Positions 1-7,677 of a stretch of DNA of 64,000 nucleotides are shown one piece after another. The translations under genes and the position numbers were made by a program. The notes under the pieces are model-generated. The model did no database searches. It was not told where the DNA came from and saw only the letters and a list, made by a program, of their open reading frames with translations. The stretch spans positions 2,732,501 through 2,796,500 of the forward strand of contig NZ_MDGR01000007.1 of the NCBI RefSeq assembly GCF_002742335.1, read 5' to 3'. Every line of letters starts with the position of its first letter. Positions within the stretch are counted from its first letter, which is position 1. This stretch comes from Reichenbachiella sp. 5M10 (GTDB lineage: Bacteria > Bacteroidota > Bacteroidia > Cytophagales > Cyclobacteriaceae).

Positions 1-546
1 CAGGTATCGTCCATTGGGGAGTTCGTAGCGTATCCGGTATTTGTTGCCACCATCTTTCTGCTCTGGGAAATAAGCGTACTGTGCCCCGTCAAATCGACCT
101 TTGGCACGGATCGTCATCACCTCTTCCCAATGATCCACGGAGAGCTGCTCTACGACAAATCGCCCTTCTGTACGATCTCCTTTGGTGTACCAGTGAAGTA
201 TGGAATCGTTGAGAACAAGGCTGTCAAACTTGAATGAAGAATAATAAAGAATAGCCTCAGGGTTGATTATCTTCGGTTGACAACTATCCGCATGACTGAT
301 CTTGATGCTGACAGGAGAATAAAGTTCCACATCGCTAAAACCAAGACGGATGGCAGTCAAGCGCAGGTTGGTTTGCGTCACCTTGCCATTGACCTCTATC
401 GATTGGATACAGAAGGACTCTCTATCTACCAGATATGGGTTCTTGATGTAGAGACTTTCGCCCTTGTTGACTCCTGTCAAATGCACATCTTGCCCCAAAG
501 CGACATGCACCAAAACCAACATCCATACTACATACAGGTATCTCAT
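1..546 (-). CDS. Exported protein of unknown function, 3' end outside the window
   Basis: An open frame runs leftward from an ATG at 544-546 off the left edge of the window, giving 182 codons with no stop. It begins MRYLYVVWMLVLVHVALGQD, a clear signal peptide with probable cleavage before or after the Gln, so the product is exported to the periplasm or cell surface. The mature part is rich in beta-strand-like segments and repeatedly mentions short polar strands; I recognise no domain. The next gene diverges, and about 250 bases separate the two starts. Because the C-terminus is missing I cannot tell whether it carries a secretion sorting domain. The gene is well supported by its unbroken frame and signal peptide; its function is unknown. 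Confidence 0.75.
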   Translation of the reverse strand, partial: MRYLYVVWMLVLVHVALGQDVHLTGVNKGESLYIKNPYLVDRESFCIQSIEVNGKVTQTNLRLTAIRLGFSDVELYSPVSIKISHADSCQPKIINPEAILYYSSFKFDSLVLNDSILHWYTKGDRTEGRFVVEQLSVDHWEEVMTIRAKGRFDGAQYAYFPEQKDGGNKYRIRYELPNGRYL

Positions 547-794
547 CAACTATATTTCGATTTGTACTGATCAAAAAAAGCAATCAAACAACTGGCTGAT
601 CCTTGATTGAATCCTTCACTTCTAGCTTTAAAATTATATACTTAATCAGAATTCATGGGCTATTCTCTACATTTAATCCCCGATAAGGTAAGGGAAAAAC
701 ACCATTGGACACTTCTGCCGAAACATTAATGCGCATATTTCGGTTAACTTTCCAAGGTCTTGATAAATTTGACCTTAAATCATTCACGGATTGC

Positions 795-2051
795 ATGAAG
801 CGCATCGCACTACTCTTTTTCCTCTTGATCACCGTACAGGCCAAAGCATCCTATTTGTTTTTGCCAATGGACGAATCACAGTCCAACCACCTCAAGGCCT
901 ATGGTATTTCATTTTGGGTACTAGAAAATGACGTCAAAGTCGATTGGCTACTCAATTACCAAGGAGGTGCCTTCCTGTTCCCGTATTATCAAGCCTTCGA
1001 AAACGAACTCATCATTCGGGGGGTTAGCTATCAGGTCATCTCGGACGCTCAAGCCAACTCCATCCTCACAGAGATCGCAAGCCCCGCCTCCAACATGGAC
1101 GCCATGCGACTCGACAAAGTCCCCAAGATAGCCGTCTACTCTCCAAAGAGCAAACAGCCGTGGGACGATGCTGTGACGCTCGTATTGACCTACGCCGAAA
1201 TCCCCTACGACGTGGTATTCGATGACGAACTCATGTATGACGAGCTACCCAAGTACGACTGGTTACACCTGCACCACGAGGACTTCACCGGACAATATGG
1301 AAGATTTTACCGGGCTTACCAACATTTCCCTTGGTACCAAGAGCAACAGCGCGAATACGAAGAATCCGCTCGCAAACACGGCTTCAGCAAAGTCTCCCAC
1401 CTCAAACTAGCTATCGTCAAAAAAATACAAGCCTATGTCGCGAGCGGCGGCTTTCTCTTTGCCATGTGCTCTGCCACTGACACCTACGATATAGCCTTGT
1501 CTGCCGAGGGGGTTGACATCTGCGAATCCATGTTTGATGGAGACCCTATGGATCCACAAGCCCAATCCAAACTAGATTTCTCCAAGACCTTTGCCTTCGA
1601 AAATTTCATCCTCGAACGCAACCCCTACGTCTACGAGTTTTCAAGCATTGACACTTCTCCTGCTCAACGAGGGCTCAAAGAAGACGAAGATTACTTCACC
1701 CTCTTTGAGTTTTCGGCCAAATGGGACCCGGTACCAACCATGCTCACCCAAAACCACCAACACATCCTCAAAGGATTCATGGGGCAAACGACGGCATTCA
1801 AACAAAAACTCGTCAAATCAGAAGTCGTCATACTCGGAGAGACCCAATCGATCAAAGAAGCCAAATACATCCATGGTGTCTTTGGCAAGGGCTTCTGGAC
1901 CTTCTATGGAGGGCATGACCCAGAAGACTACCAACACATGGTCAGTGAAGAGCCTACCGACCTCAACCTACACCCCAATTCACCCGGCTATCGATTGATT
2001 CTGAACAACATCCTGTTTCCAGCGGCTAAAAAGAAGAAACAAAAAACTTAA
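795..2051 (+). CDS. Exported protein of the family often labelled 'asparagine synthetase B' in Bacteroidota
   Basis: The frame is open from 705, but the start is placed at the ATG at 795 because it opens a signal peptide (MKRIALLFFLLITVQAKA). The product is 418 residues. Conserved stretches typical of this Bacteroidota family are visible: NHLKAYG near the mature N-terminus, KQPWDDAVTLVLTYAEIPY, and DWLHLHHEDFTGQYG followed by FAMCSATDTYDIALSAEGVD. Family members are often named asparagine synthetase B in databases, but there is no N-terminal Cys glutaminase domain and no SGGxDS-type PP-loop, and the protein is secreted, so that activity is very unlikely. It may act on an envelope substrate; the real function is unknown. 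The C-terminus ends in a lysine-rich tail (AAKKKKQKT). Confidence 0.85.
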   Translation: MKRIALLFFLLITVQAKASYLFLPMDESQSNHLKAYGISFWVLENDVKVDWLLNYQGGAFLFPYYQAFENELIIRGVSYQVISDAQANSILTEIASPASNMDAMRLDKVPKIAVYSPKSKQPWDDAVTLVLTYAEIPYDVVFDDELMYDELPKYDWLHLHHEDFTGQYGRFYRAYQHFPWYQEQQREYEESARKHGFSKVSHLKLAIVKKIQAYVASGGFLFAMCSATDTYDIALSAEGVDICESMFDGDPMDPQAQSKLDFSKTFAFENFILERNPYVYEFSSIDTSPAQRGLKEDEDYFTLFEFSAKWDPVPTMLTQNHQHILKGFMGQTTAFKQKLVKSEVVILGETQSIKEAKYIHGVFGKGFWTFYGGHDPEDYQHMVSEEPTDLNLHPNSPGYRLILNNILFPAAKKKKQKT

Positions 2052-2138
2052 TCAGGAATGAAGTACGAATAGTTCTACATATCTCGCGCTATCTCGTAAC
2101 TTCGACCACTCATATTTTATCCCCAAAACCAAATACAC

Positions 2139-2963
2139 ATGGACAATAGAAAATTACTACCCCTCCTGCTCGTGGGAGCTGTCGCGGTATTCATCCTCAT
2201 CAGCCTATCTTCTAGTTTGTTTTTCAAGGTAGAGCCCGCGGAGCGAGCACTGGCCTTTTACACCCTCTCGGGTAAACTTGACAAAAACAACATCATCACT
2301 CCCGGATGGCACGTCAAAGCACCCTGGACCACCATATACACCTATGATGTATCCGAAAGCAAGGTAGAAGAAAGCATGGACGTACTCGACAAAAACGGGC
2401 TCTCTATCAATGTAGACATGTCGATACGTTTCACTCCGATGAAAGACAAAATCGGCGAAATCCAAGAAAACTTCAAAGGAGAATACATCAGTGTATTGGT
2501 GATTCCAGAAGTACGCTCGTCTGTGAGACAAGTCATGGGGCGCTACACTGCAGAAGAAATCTACTCCACCAAAAGATCAGAAGTAGAAACTTCCATCAAA
2601 GCGGAGACAGAGTCGACCCTCGCCAGTCCTCAAAACAACGTCATCATGAAAGCGCTGCTGATCCGATCAATCAACCTCCCTGCTCAGATCAAACAAGCCA
2701 TCGAAAACAAACTCCAGCAAGAGCAAGAAGCACTCGCGTATCAGTTTAGACTGGACAAAGAAAAAAGTGAAGCCGAAAGAAAGCGTATCGCAGCAGAAGG
2801 AGAAGCCAAGGCCAACAAAATCATCAACTCCAGTTTGACACCAGAGCTACTCAAAATGAGAGGGATCGAGGCTACACAAGAGCTCGCCAACTCACCCAAT
2901 GCCAAGGTCGTAGTGATTGGGAGTGGAAAAGATGGACTACCTCTCATATTAGGTAATAACTAA
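2139..2963 (+). CDS. Prohibitin-like SPFH/Band 7 membrane protein
   Basis: A 274-residue protein with one N-terminal membrane segment (about residues 6-29, LLPLLLVGAVAVFILISL) followed by an SPFH/Band 7 domain (about 30-200, starting FFKVEPAERALAFYTLSGKL) and a charged, probably coiled-coil stretch (about 185-240, rich in Glu, Lys and Ala). Length and layout fit bacterial prohibitin homologues, which form large ring assemblies at the inner membrane and often influence membrane proteases such as FtsH. No nfeD-like partner or protease lies next to it. It stands between the exported protein and citrate synthase, with 68 bases before the latter, and is probably its own transcription unit. Confidence 0.88.
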   Translation: MDNRKLLPLLLVGAVAVFILISLSSSLFFKVEPAERALAFYTLSGKLDKNNIITPGWHVKAPWTTIYTYDVSESKVEESMDVLDKNGLSINVDMSIRFTPMKDKIGEIQENFKGEYISVLVIPEVRSSVRQVMGRYTAEEIYSTKRSEVETSIKAETESTLASPQNNVIMKALLIRSINLPAQIKQAIENKLQQEQEALAYQFRLDKEKSEAERKRIAAEGEAKANKIINSSLTPELLKMRGIEATQELANSPNAKVVVIGSGKDGLPLILGNN

Positions 2964-3031
2964 GCTTCTTTTTCCGTCAATTTATCCTTAGATTCGCGAT
3001 AAATTTTAGTCGTAAACATATTCAGTAGACA

Positions 3032-4318
3032 ATGTCAGAAATAGCAGAAATCAAGGTAGGAGATAAAACAATAGAACTGCCAGTCGAAGTAGGAACCGAA
3101 AACGAAAAAGCAATCAACATCGGTACCTTACGTGCACAATCTGGACTGACAACATTAGATCCGGGGTACAAAAACACCGGAGCAACCAAAAGTGCAATCA
3201 CTTTTCTCGACGGAGAAAAAGGTATTTTGAAACACAGAGGGTACTCTATCGAGGAGTTGGCTGACAAGTCAAGTTTCATCGAGGTAGCGTTCCTTTTGAT
3301 CTACGGAGAGTTGCCCACTCAAGCTGAGCTGGACAAGTTCAAAAGTGATATCACTACGCACACGCTTGTACACGAGGACATCAAAAAGATCTTGGAAGGA
3401 TTCCCTTCTACAGCACACCCTATGGGCGTGTTATCTTCTTTGGTCACTTCGCAGACGGCGTTTTACCCAGAGTCTTTGGATCCAAACAGATCCGTCGAAG
3501 AGGTGAACTTAAGCATCATTCGCATCATTGCTAAGATGCCTACTTTCGCAGCTTGGGCTTACAAAAATCAAATGGGACACCCTGTAGAATACCCAGACAA
3601 CAAACTGGACTACTGTGGCAACTTCCTCAAGATGATGTTTGCTCTACCGACCGAAGACTACAAAGTAGACCCAGTTGTAGCCAAAGCATTGGATACGCTT
3701 TTGATTTTGCACGCAGATCACGAGCAAAACTGTTCTACTTCAACCGTACGTATCGTAGGTTCGTCGCAAGCGAGCTTGTATGCGTCTCTTTCGGCAGGGA
3801 TCAACGCACTATGGGGACCACTCCATGGCGGTGCAAACCAAGCCGTAATCGAAATGCTCGAAGCTATCAAAGCTGACGGTGGAGATGCCGACAAGTATTT
3901 GGCCAAAGCCAAAGACAAAAACGATCCGTTCCGTTTGATGGGATTTGGACACAGAGTGTACAAAAACTTCGATCCAAGAGCAAGAATCATCAAGAAAGCG
4001 GCCAACGACGTTTTGGACAAGTTGGGCGTCAACGATCCAGTATTGGATATCGCTAGAAAGCTAGAGGAGAAAGCATTGGAAGACGAATACTTCGTCAAAA
4101 GATCACTCTACCCGAACGTGGACTTCTACAGTGGCATCATCTATAGAGCACTCGGTATCCCTACCGAAATGTTTACCGTGATGTTCGCCCTAGGTAGACT
4201 CCCAGGCTGGATCGCTCAATGGAAAGAAATGAGAGAAAACAACGAGCCTATCGGTAGACCAAGACAAGTATATGTCGGAGAAACAGATAGAGCTTATGTC
4301 GACATCAACAAACGATAG
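3032..4318 (+). CDS. gltA: Citrate synthase
   Basis: This 428-residue enzyme condenses oxaloacetate and acetyl-CoA to citrate, the entry step of the TCA cycle, in the cytoplasm. It has the length and N-terminal beta domain of type II, hexameric, NADH-sensitive-type citrate synthases. Catalytic signatures are visible: the first His within LHADHEQNCSTSTVR, the second in WGPLHGGANQAV, and GFGHRVYKNFDPRA, which carries the oxaloacetate-binding His and Arg. The conserved acidic residue lies near NVDFYSG. The ATG at 3032 fits the family N-terminus (GDKTIELPVEVGTE). A strong intrinsic terminator follows at 4334-4366. Identification is secure; allosteric behaviour cannot be read from sequence. Confidence 0.98.
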   Translation: MSEIAEIKVGDKTIELPVEVGTENEKAINIGTLRAQSGLTTLDPGYKNTGATKSAITFLDGEKGILKHRGYSIEELADKSSFIEVAFLLIYGELPTQAELDKFKSDITTHTLVHEDIKKILEGFPSTAHPMGVLSSLVTSQTAFYPESLDPNRSVEEVNLSIIRIIAKMPTFAAWAYKNQMGHPVEYPDNKLDYCGNFLKMMFALPTEDYKVDPVVAKALDTLLILHADHEQNCSTSTVRIVGSSQASLYASLSAGINALWGPLHGGANQAVIEMLEAIKADGGDADKYLAKAKDKNDPFRLMGFGHRVYKNFDPRARIIKKAANDVLDKLGVNDPVLDIARKLEEKALEDEYFVKRSLYPNVDFYSGIIYRALGIPTEMFTVMFALGRLPGWIAQWKEMRENNEPIGRPRQVYVGETDRAYVDINKR

Positions 4319-4333
4319 TTGACAACAACATCT

Positions 4334-4366
4334 AAAAACCCTGTCGATCACCGTCAGGGTTTTTTT
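4334..4366 (+). terminator. Intrinsic terminator after gltA
   Basis: An AAAAACCCTG arm (4334-4343) pairs with CAGGGTTTTT (4355-4364) around an 11-base loop. The T run continues to 4366. It lies 15 bases after the gltA stop codon. Confidence 0.85.
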
Positions 4367-4476
4367 ATGCCTTCTCCTCGCTATCGTATACGCTGAGTTC
4401 AATTTTTACAGTTTTTTACTTCTCTATTAAAACTTCGGGCTTAATTTAGCTACTCATTCACAAACACATTGCAGAC

Positions 4477-4926
4477 ATGTACAGCATCTTATTATACGCA
4501 CACTCTTGGCTCAGATGGATCATCTTGATTCTTGCAGTCCTTACTATCTTCAAGTCATTCATGGGCAGCAAGGGTAGCATCCCTTACTCCAAAGCAGACA
4601 ATGCAATCGCCTCTGCATTTGTAGGATGTATACATTTGATGTTCTTGCTAGGACTGGGCTTGTATTTCACTAGCCCATATGCTTTCAACGCATTTGGCGG
4701 GAGTGAATCAGTCATGAAAAACGCAACCTTGAGATACTGGGCTGTTGAGCATGTGACAATCATGATAGCAGCCATCGCAGTGATCACCATCGGGAAAGCC
4801 AAAGCAAAAAGAGCCTCAACGGATAAAGAAAAATTCAAAAAGCAATTGATATTTTTTAGTATCGGGCTAATACTAATACTCAGCAGAATCCCTTGGGGAG
4901 AAACAGCTCGATTGTTCCGTTTTTGA
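4477..4926 (+). CDS. Small four-helix membrane protein (cytochrome-b-like)
   Basis: A 149-residue, very hydrophobic protein with four predicted membrane segments (about residues 12-24, 46-64, 85-105 and 127-143). It starts MYSILLYAHSWLRWIILILA. The His in AHSW and the His in AVEHVTIMI lie in or at helices 1 and 3, which is compatible with haem or quinone handling. Bacteroidota homologues are commonly annotated cytochrome B, but no full cytochrome b motif is present, so I leave the function open. It sits 25 bases upstream of the first of three outer-membrane protein genes on the same strand and could share a transcript with them. Confidence 0.75.
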   Translation: MYSILLYAHSWLRWIILILAVLTIFKSFMGSKGSIPYSKADNAIASAFVGCIHLMFLLGLGLYFTSPYAFNAFGGSESVMKNATLRYWAVEHVTIMIAAIAVITIGKAKAKRASTDKEKFKKQLIFFSIGLILILSRIPWGETARLFRF

Positions 4927-4951
4927 CTTTCTCCCAACAAAACTTAAACGT

Positions 4952-5536
4952 ATGAAATCCAACCTACTCTTACTCATCCTGTGCCTCGGGTGCTATGTCG
5001 GTCAAGCGCAGACCGACGTAAATCTCAATGTGGTCAACATACTACTGTTTGATGCTTCAGGCTCTATCGAAAAGGGGATCAATGACAACATCAGTTTCGG
5101 AGGTTTCACGGGTTATTTCTACGGGATGCCTGACCTGGCCGACGAAGACGGATACAACAAATACTTCTACATCGGGCCAGAGCTCAAATACTATGTTTAC
5201 CCCAAAGGGAAATTGGATCGTTTTTTCGTTGGACTTTACGCCAAATACAGCAATGGAGAAGCCAAAGCATCCAACTGGGACTACTACAGCAATACCCCCG
5301 CCGAACAACCGGTATCACACTACAACAAATTCGCGTTTGGCATCAGTATGGGATCCAAATGGGTGACAAAAAACAATATTATCTTCGGATTCTTTGGTGG
5401 TTTGGACAGAAATCTTGTCTCCAACTATGAGAACAAAGACTACTTAAACTATGACACTGGATCTTCTGACCATGAAAATTTCGGCTTCAGGATAGGTGTT
5501 CATATCGGGTATCGCTTTGACGCTGCAAGCAAATAG
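4952..5536 (+). CDS. Outer-membrane beta-barrel protein, paralogue 1 of 3
   Basis: A 194-residue protein with a signal peptide (MKSNLLLLILCLGCYVGQA, cleavage near QAQ) and alternating short beta strands ending in an aromatic residue (IGVHIGYRFD), as in small outer-membrane barrels such as the DUF3575-like group. It shares an order of motifs with the two genes that follow: VNILLFDASGSIE, ND(N)ISFGGFTGY, FYIGPELKYYVYPKGKLDRFFVG, a KFAFGISMGSKWVT strand and a C-terminal GYRF. I infer recent local duplication. The ligand or function is not known. The start is the ATG 25 bases after the upstream membrane protein. Confidence 0.8.
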   Translation: MKSNLLLLILCLGCYVGQAQTDVNLNVVNILLFDASGSIEKGINDNISFGGFTGYFYGMPDLADEDGYNKYFYIGPELKYYVYPKGKLDRFFVGLYAKYSNGEAKASNWDYYSNTPAEQPVSHYNKFAFGISMGSKWVTKNNIIFGFFGGLDRNLVSNYENKDYLNYDTGSSDHENFGFRIGVHIGYRFDAASK

Positions 5537-5549
5537 TAAAGACTAAAGC

Positions 5550-6155
5550 ATGAAAAAATCACTCCTTGTCCTACTACTCAGTCTCTGTGCCCTCGGCACT
5601 CGCGCACAAGTAGACGCACAGTTCAACTTTGTCAACCTGATGCTATTCGAAGCATCCGGCTCAGTCGAAGCTGCTCTCAATGACAATGTCAGTTTCGGAG
5701 GATTTACAGGGTACCATTACGGTCTCCCCAATGGAATAGATGAAATCCACCCAGGCATTGACAATCAAGGGGGAGAGAACGAATTCTTCTACATCGGTCC
5801 CGAATTGAAATACTATGTATACCCGAAAGACAAAATCGACCGATTCTATCTAGGAGTATATGCCCGATACAGTGTAGGCAAAGCAACCTCCGCTGACGAT
5901 GGAACCTACGACATCAATGGCAACTGGATTTCTAGGACTTACTCTTCTACGTACAACAAAGTAGCATTTGGAATCAGCCTAGGATCCAAATGGGTCACCC
6001 GCAACAACATTGTATTCGGAGTATCAGGAGGTATCGATCGAAACCTTCTCGCCATCTATGCAGACGAAGAATATCTAGACCACACTCCTGGTGGTTCGGA
6101 TGATGAAAATTTCGGGTTCCGACTTGGCCTGAGTATAGGGTACCGTTTCGACTAA
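5550..6155 (+). CDS. Outer-membrane beta-barrel protein, paralogue 2 of 3
   Basis: A 201-residue protein with a signal peptide (MKKSLLVLLLSLCALGTRA). It closely mirrors paralogue 1 along its whole length: VNLMLFEASGSVEAALND, VSFGGFTGYHYG, FYIGPELKYYVYPKDKIDRF, KVAFGISLGSKWVTRNNIVFG and a final IGYRFD. Differences are concentrated in two loops, one after HYGLPNG and one after YSVGKA, which is where surface-exposed loops of a barrel would lie. Only 13 bases separate it from the preceding gene and 15 from the next, so the three are almost certainly cotranscribed. Confidence 0.8.
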   Translation: MKKSLLVLLLSLCALGTRAQVDAQFNFVNLMLFEASGSVEAALNDNVSFGGFTGYHYGLPNGIDEIHPGIDNQGGENEFFYIGPELKYYVYPKDKIDRFYLGVYARYSVGKATSADDGTYDINGNWISRTYSSTYNKVAFGISLGSKWVTRNNIVFGVSGGIDRNLLAIYADEEYLDHTPGGSDDENFGFRLGLSIGYRFD

Positions 6156-6170
6156 CAATACGTAAAACAC

Positions 6171-6839
6171 ATGAACAATTCATCCCTCAAATACCTAGGT
6201 GTCTCAATCCTACTCTTCTTGGCCTCCAGACCACAAGCGAGCGCACAGCAAGACTTTCAAATCAACCTGAGCAACCTCATATTCTATGAGGCCAACATGA
6301 ACTATGAATTCCTGTCCTTTGACGGCAATGCGACTTTGGGGGCATTTGGAGGTTATGTATATGGGTTTCCAGGAAATAATGAAGACCAACAATACTACTA
6401 TGTAGGGCCCGAGCTCCGCTTTTACCCCTTCCCTAACCGAGGAGCTGATGGATTTTTCCTAGGGCTCTACAGCCGCTACAAAAACGGATACAAAACCCAA
6501 ACAATCACTGAGTCAGGGTATACCTCAGGTGGCGATAGATTGAATGAAAATACAGAGCTAAAGGTAGACTATGAAAAACTTGCATTTGGGTTCAATCTAG
6601 GCATGAAATGGGTCACCCGATCCAATGTAATTTTAAGTTTCAATACAGGACTGGGCCGCATCGCCTACTACGACTATCATACACCTACCTTCCAATCCAG
6701 TATCGAAAACCTAGTAGATCCAATCACCTATGAAGTCTACACAGACGACAATACAATAGACAGCAAATACTGGGACTTCCGTATTGGGTTTAACATCGGC
6801 TACCGTTTTGGAACGTCCAAAATCAAAACGACGGACTAA
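6171..6839 (+). CDS. Outer-membrane beta-barrel protein, paralogue 3 of 3
   Basis: A 222-residue protein with a signal peptide (ending RPQASAQ). It is the most divergent of the trio but keeps the same skeleton: INLSNLIFYEANMNYEF, LGAFGGYVYGFPG, YYVGPELRFYPFPNRGADGFFLG, LAFGFNLGMKWVTRSNVIL and a C-terminal FRIGFNIGYRFG. It has longer loops, including an insertion of about 20 residues near the C-terminus (SSIENLVDPITYEVY). Its stop codon overlaps the 3' end of the convergent maf gene by 17 bases, so the two transcripts meet tail to tail without a visible terminator between them. Confidence 0.78.
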   Translation: MNNSSLKYLGVSILLFLASRPQASAQQDFQINLSNLIFYEANMNYEFLSFDGNATLGAFGGYVYGFPGNNEDQQYYYVGPELRFYPFPNRGADGFFLGLYSRYKNGYKTQTITESGYTSGGDRLNENTELKVDYEKLAFGFNLGMKWVTRSNVILSFNTGLGRIAYYDYHTPTFQSSIENLVDPITYEVYTDDNTIDSKYWDFRIGFNIGYRFGTSKIKTTD

Positions 6840-7401
6840 GGGCAAACTCCGTTTTGAGACAGTGATACACTCGATGGATAGGCAGTCCTACCACCGAGTA
6901 AAATGACCCAGAAATACTCCCCACTCCTATCAGTCCTATCCACTCTTGGATCCCATAGGCTCCTGCTTTGTCCATGGGTTTGTAGACGGACACATAGTGT
7001 TGGATTTCTTCAGGAGTCAATGGGAGCATCTGCACACGCACACGGTCACTAAAACTCACTTCAGTCTCTGGACTCGAGATACAAACGGCCGAAACTACCT
7101 CGTGCACCTGCCCCGACATGGATTGGATCATTTCAACAGCCTCTGCTTCTGATTGGGGTTTACCCAAAACCTTGTCCTCATGGATCACCACAGTATCTGC
7201 GGTCACTACGATTTCATCTGTGAGAACCTCTCGGTAGGCTACATTTTTCTTCTTTGCCAAATACTCAGCCACCTCCAAAGAGGGCATCTCACCATACTGC
7301 TCGTCGACATCCAATCCCATGACCTCAAACGAGAAACCTGCCTCACTCATGAGCTGTTGCCTACGTGGAGAATTAGATCCCAATATCAATTTCTTATCCA
7401 T
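6823..7401 (-). CDS. maf: Maf-family nucleoside triphosphate pyrophosphatase
   Basis: A 192-residue cytoplasmic enzyme that hydrolyses non-canonical or modified nucleoside triphosphates (dTTP/UTP-type Maf). The family N-terminus LILGSNSPRRQQLMSEAGF is present, with the SxSPRR nucleotide-binding loop. The conserved EIVVTADTVV with the catalytic Asp, GKPQSEAEAVEMI and DKAGAYGIQ motifs all follow in order, and the length is typical. The start is the ATG at 7401. It is convergent with the outer-membrane trio, overlapping by 17 bases, and has no close partner upstream. Confidence 0.93.
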   Translation of the reverse strand: MDKKLILGSNSPRRQQLMSEAGFSFEVMGLDVDEQYGEMPSLEVAEYLAKKKNVAYREVLTDEIVVTADTVVIHEDKVLGKPQSEAEAVEMIQSMSGQVHEVVSAVCISSPETEVSFSDRVRVQMLPLTPEEIQHYVSVYKPMDKAGAYGIQEWIGLIGVGSISGSFYSVVGLPIHRVYHCLKTEFALSPSF

Positions 7402-7536
7402 ATGCTAAAATTAGAAAAGCCTTTGGCATCTGCCAAGCCCACCGCTGCATTTGCATAAAGTACTGCAAAACAAGCTCAACACATCATACAGACAGTGATA
7501 TTTTTAGTACTCTGCATCTTTTTGATACGATTTCTA

Positions 7537-7559
7537 CTGTTCAAACAGCGCTTAAACAG
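7537..7559. promoter_or_regulatory. Possible operator upstream of the PLP acyltransferase gene
   Basis: A 12-base near-palindrome CTGTTCAAACAG (7537-7548) is followed by a second AAACAG 11 bases on (7554-7559), so the two AAACAG half-sites are one helical turn apart. It lies about 45-65 bases upstream of the predicted -33 element. A regulator role is inferred from position and symmetry only. Confidence 0.3.
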
Positions 7560-7602
7560 TATATTGCATGACTGTATATAGGTACAATTTGACAGGCGGC
7601 TA

Positions 7603-7632
7603 TTGCCTAAGTACCTTAATATGTTAAATTTG
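7603..7632 (+). promoter_or_regulatory. Bacteroidota-type promoter for the PLP acyltransferase gene
   Basis: A TTG at 7603-7605, a 19-base spacer and TAAATTTG at 7625-7632 match the Bacteroidota consensus (TTG, about 19-21 bases, TAnnTTTG). The predicted transcription start near 7638 leaves a leader of about 40 bases. Confidence 0.65.
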
Positions 7633-7677
7633 CAGTCATTTTACAATTGACCAAGATCAATAAAGAATAGACAATTA

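Noticed and set aside
795-2051. Asparagine synthetase B activity
   Set aside because: Signal peptide and absence of the glutaminase Cys and of the PP-loop make the enzymatic name untenable.
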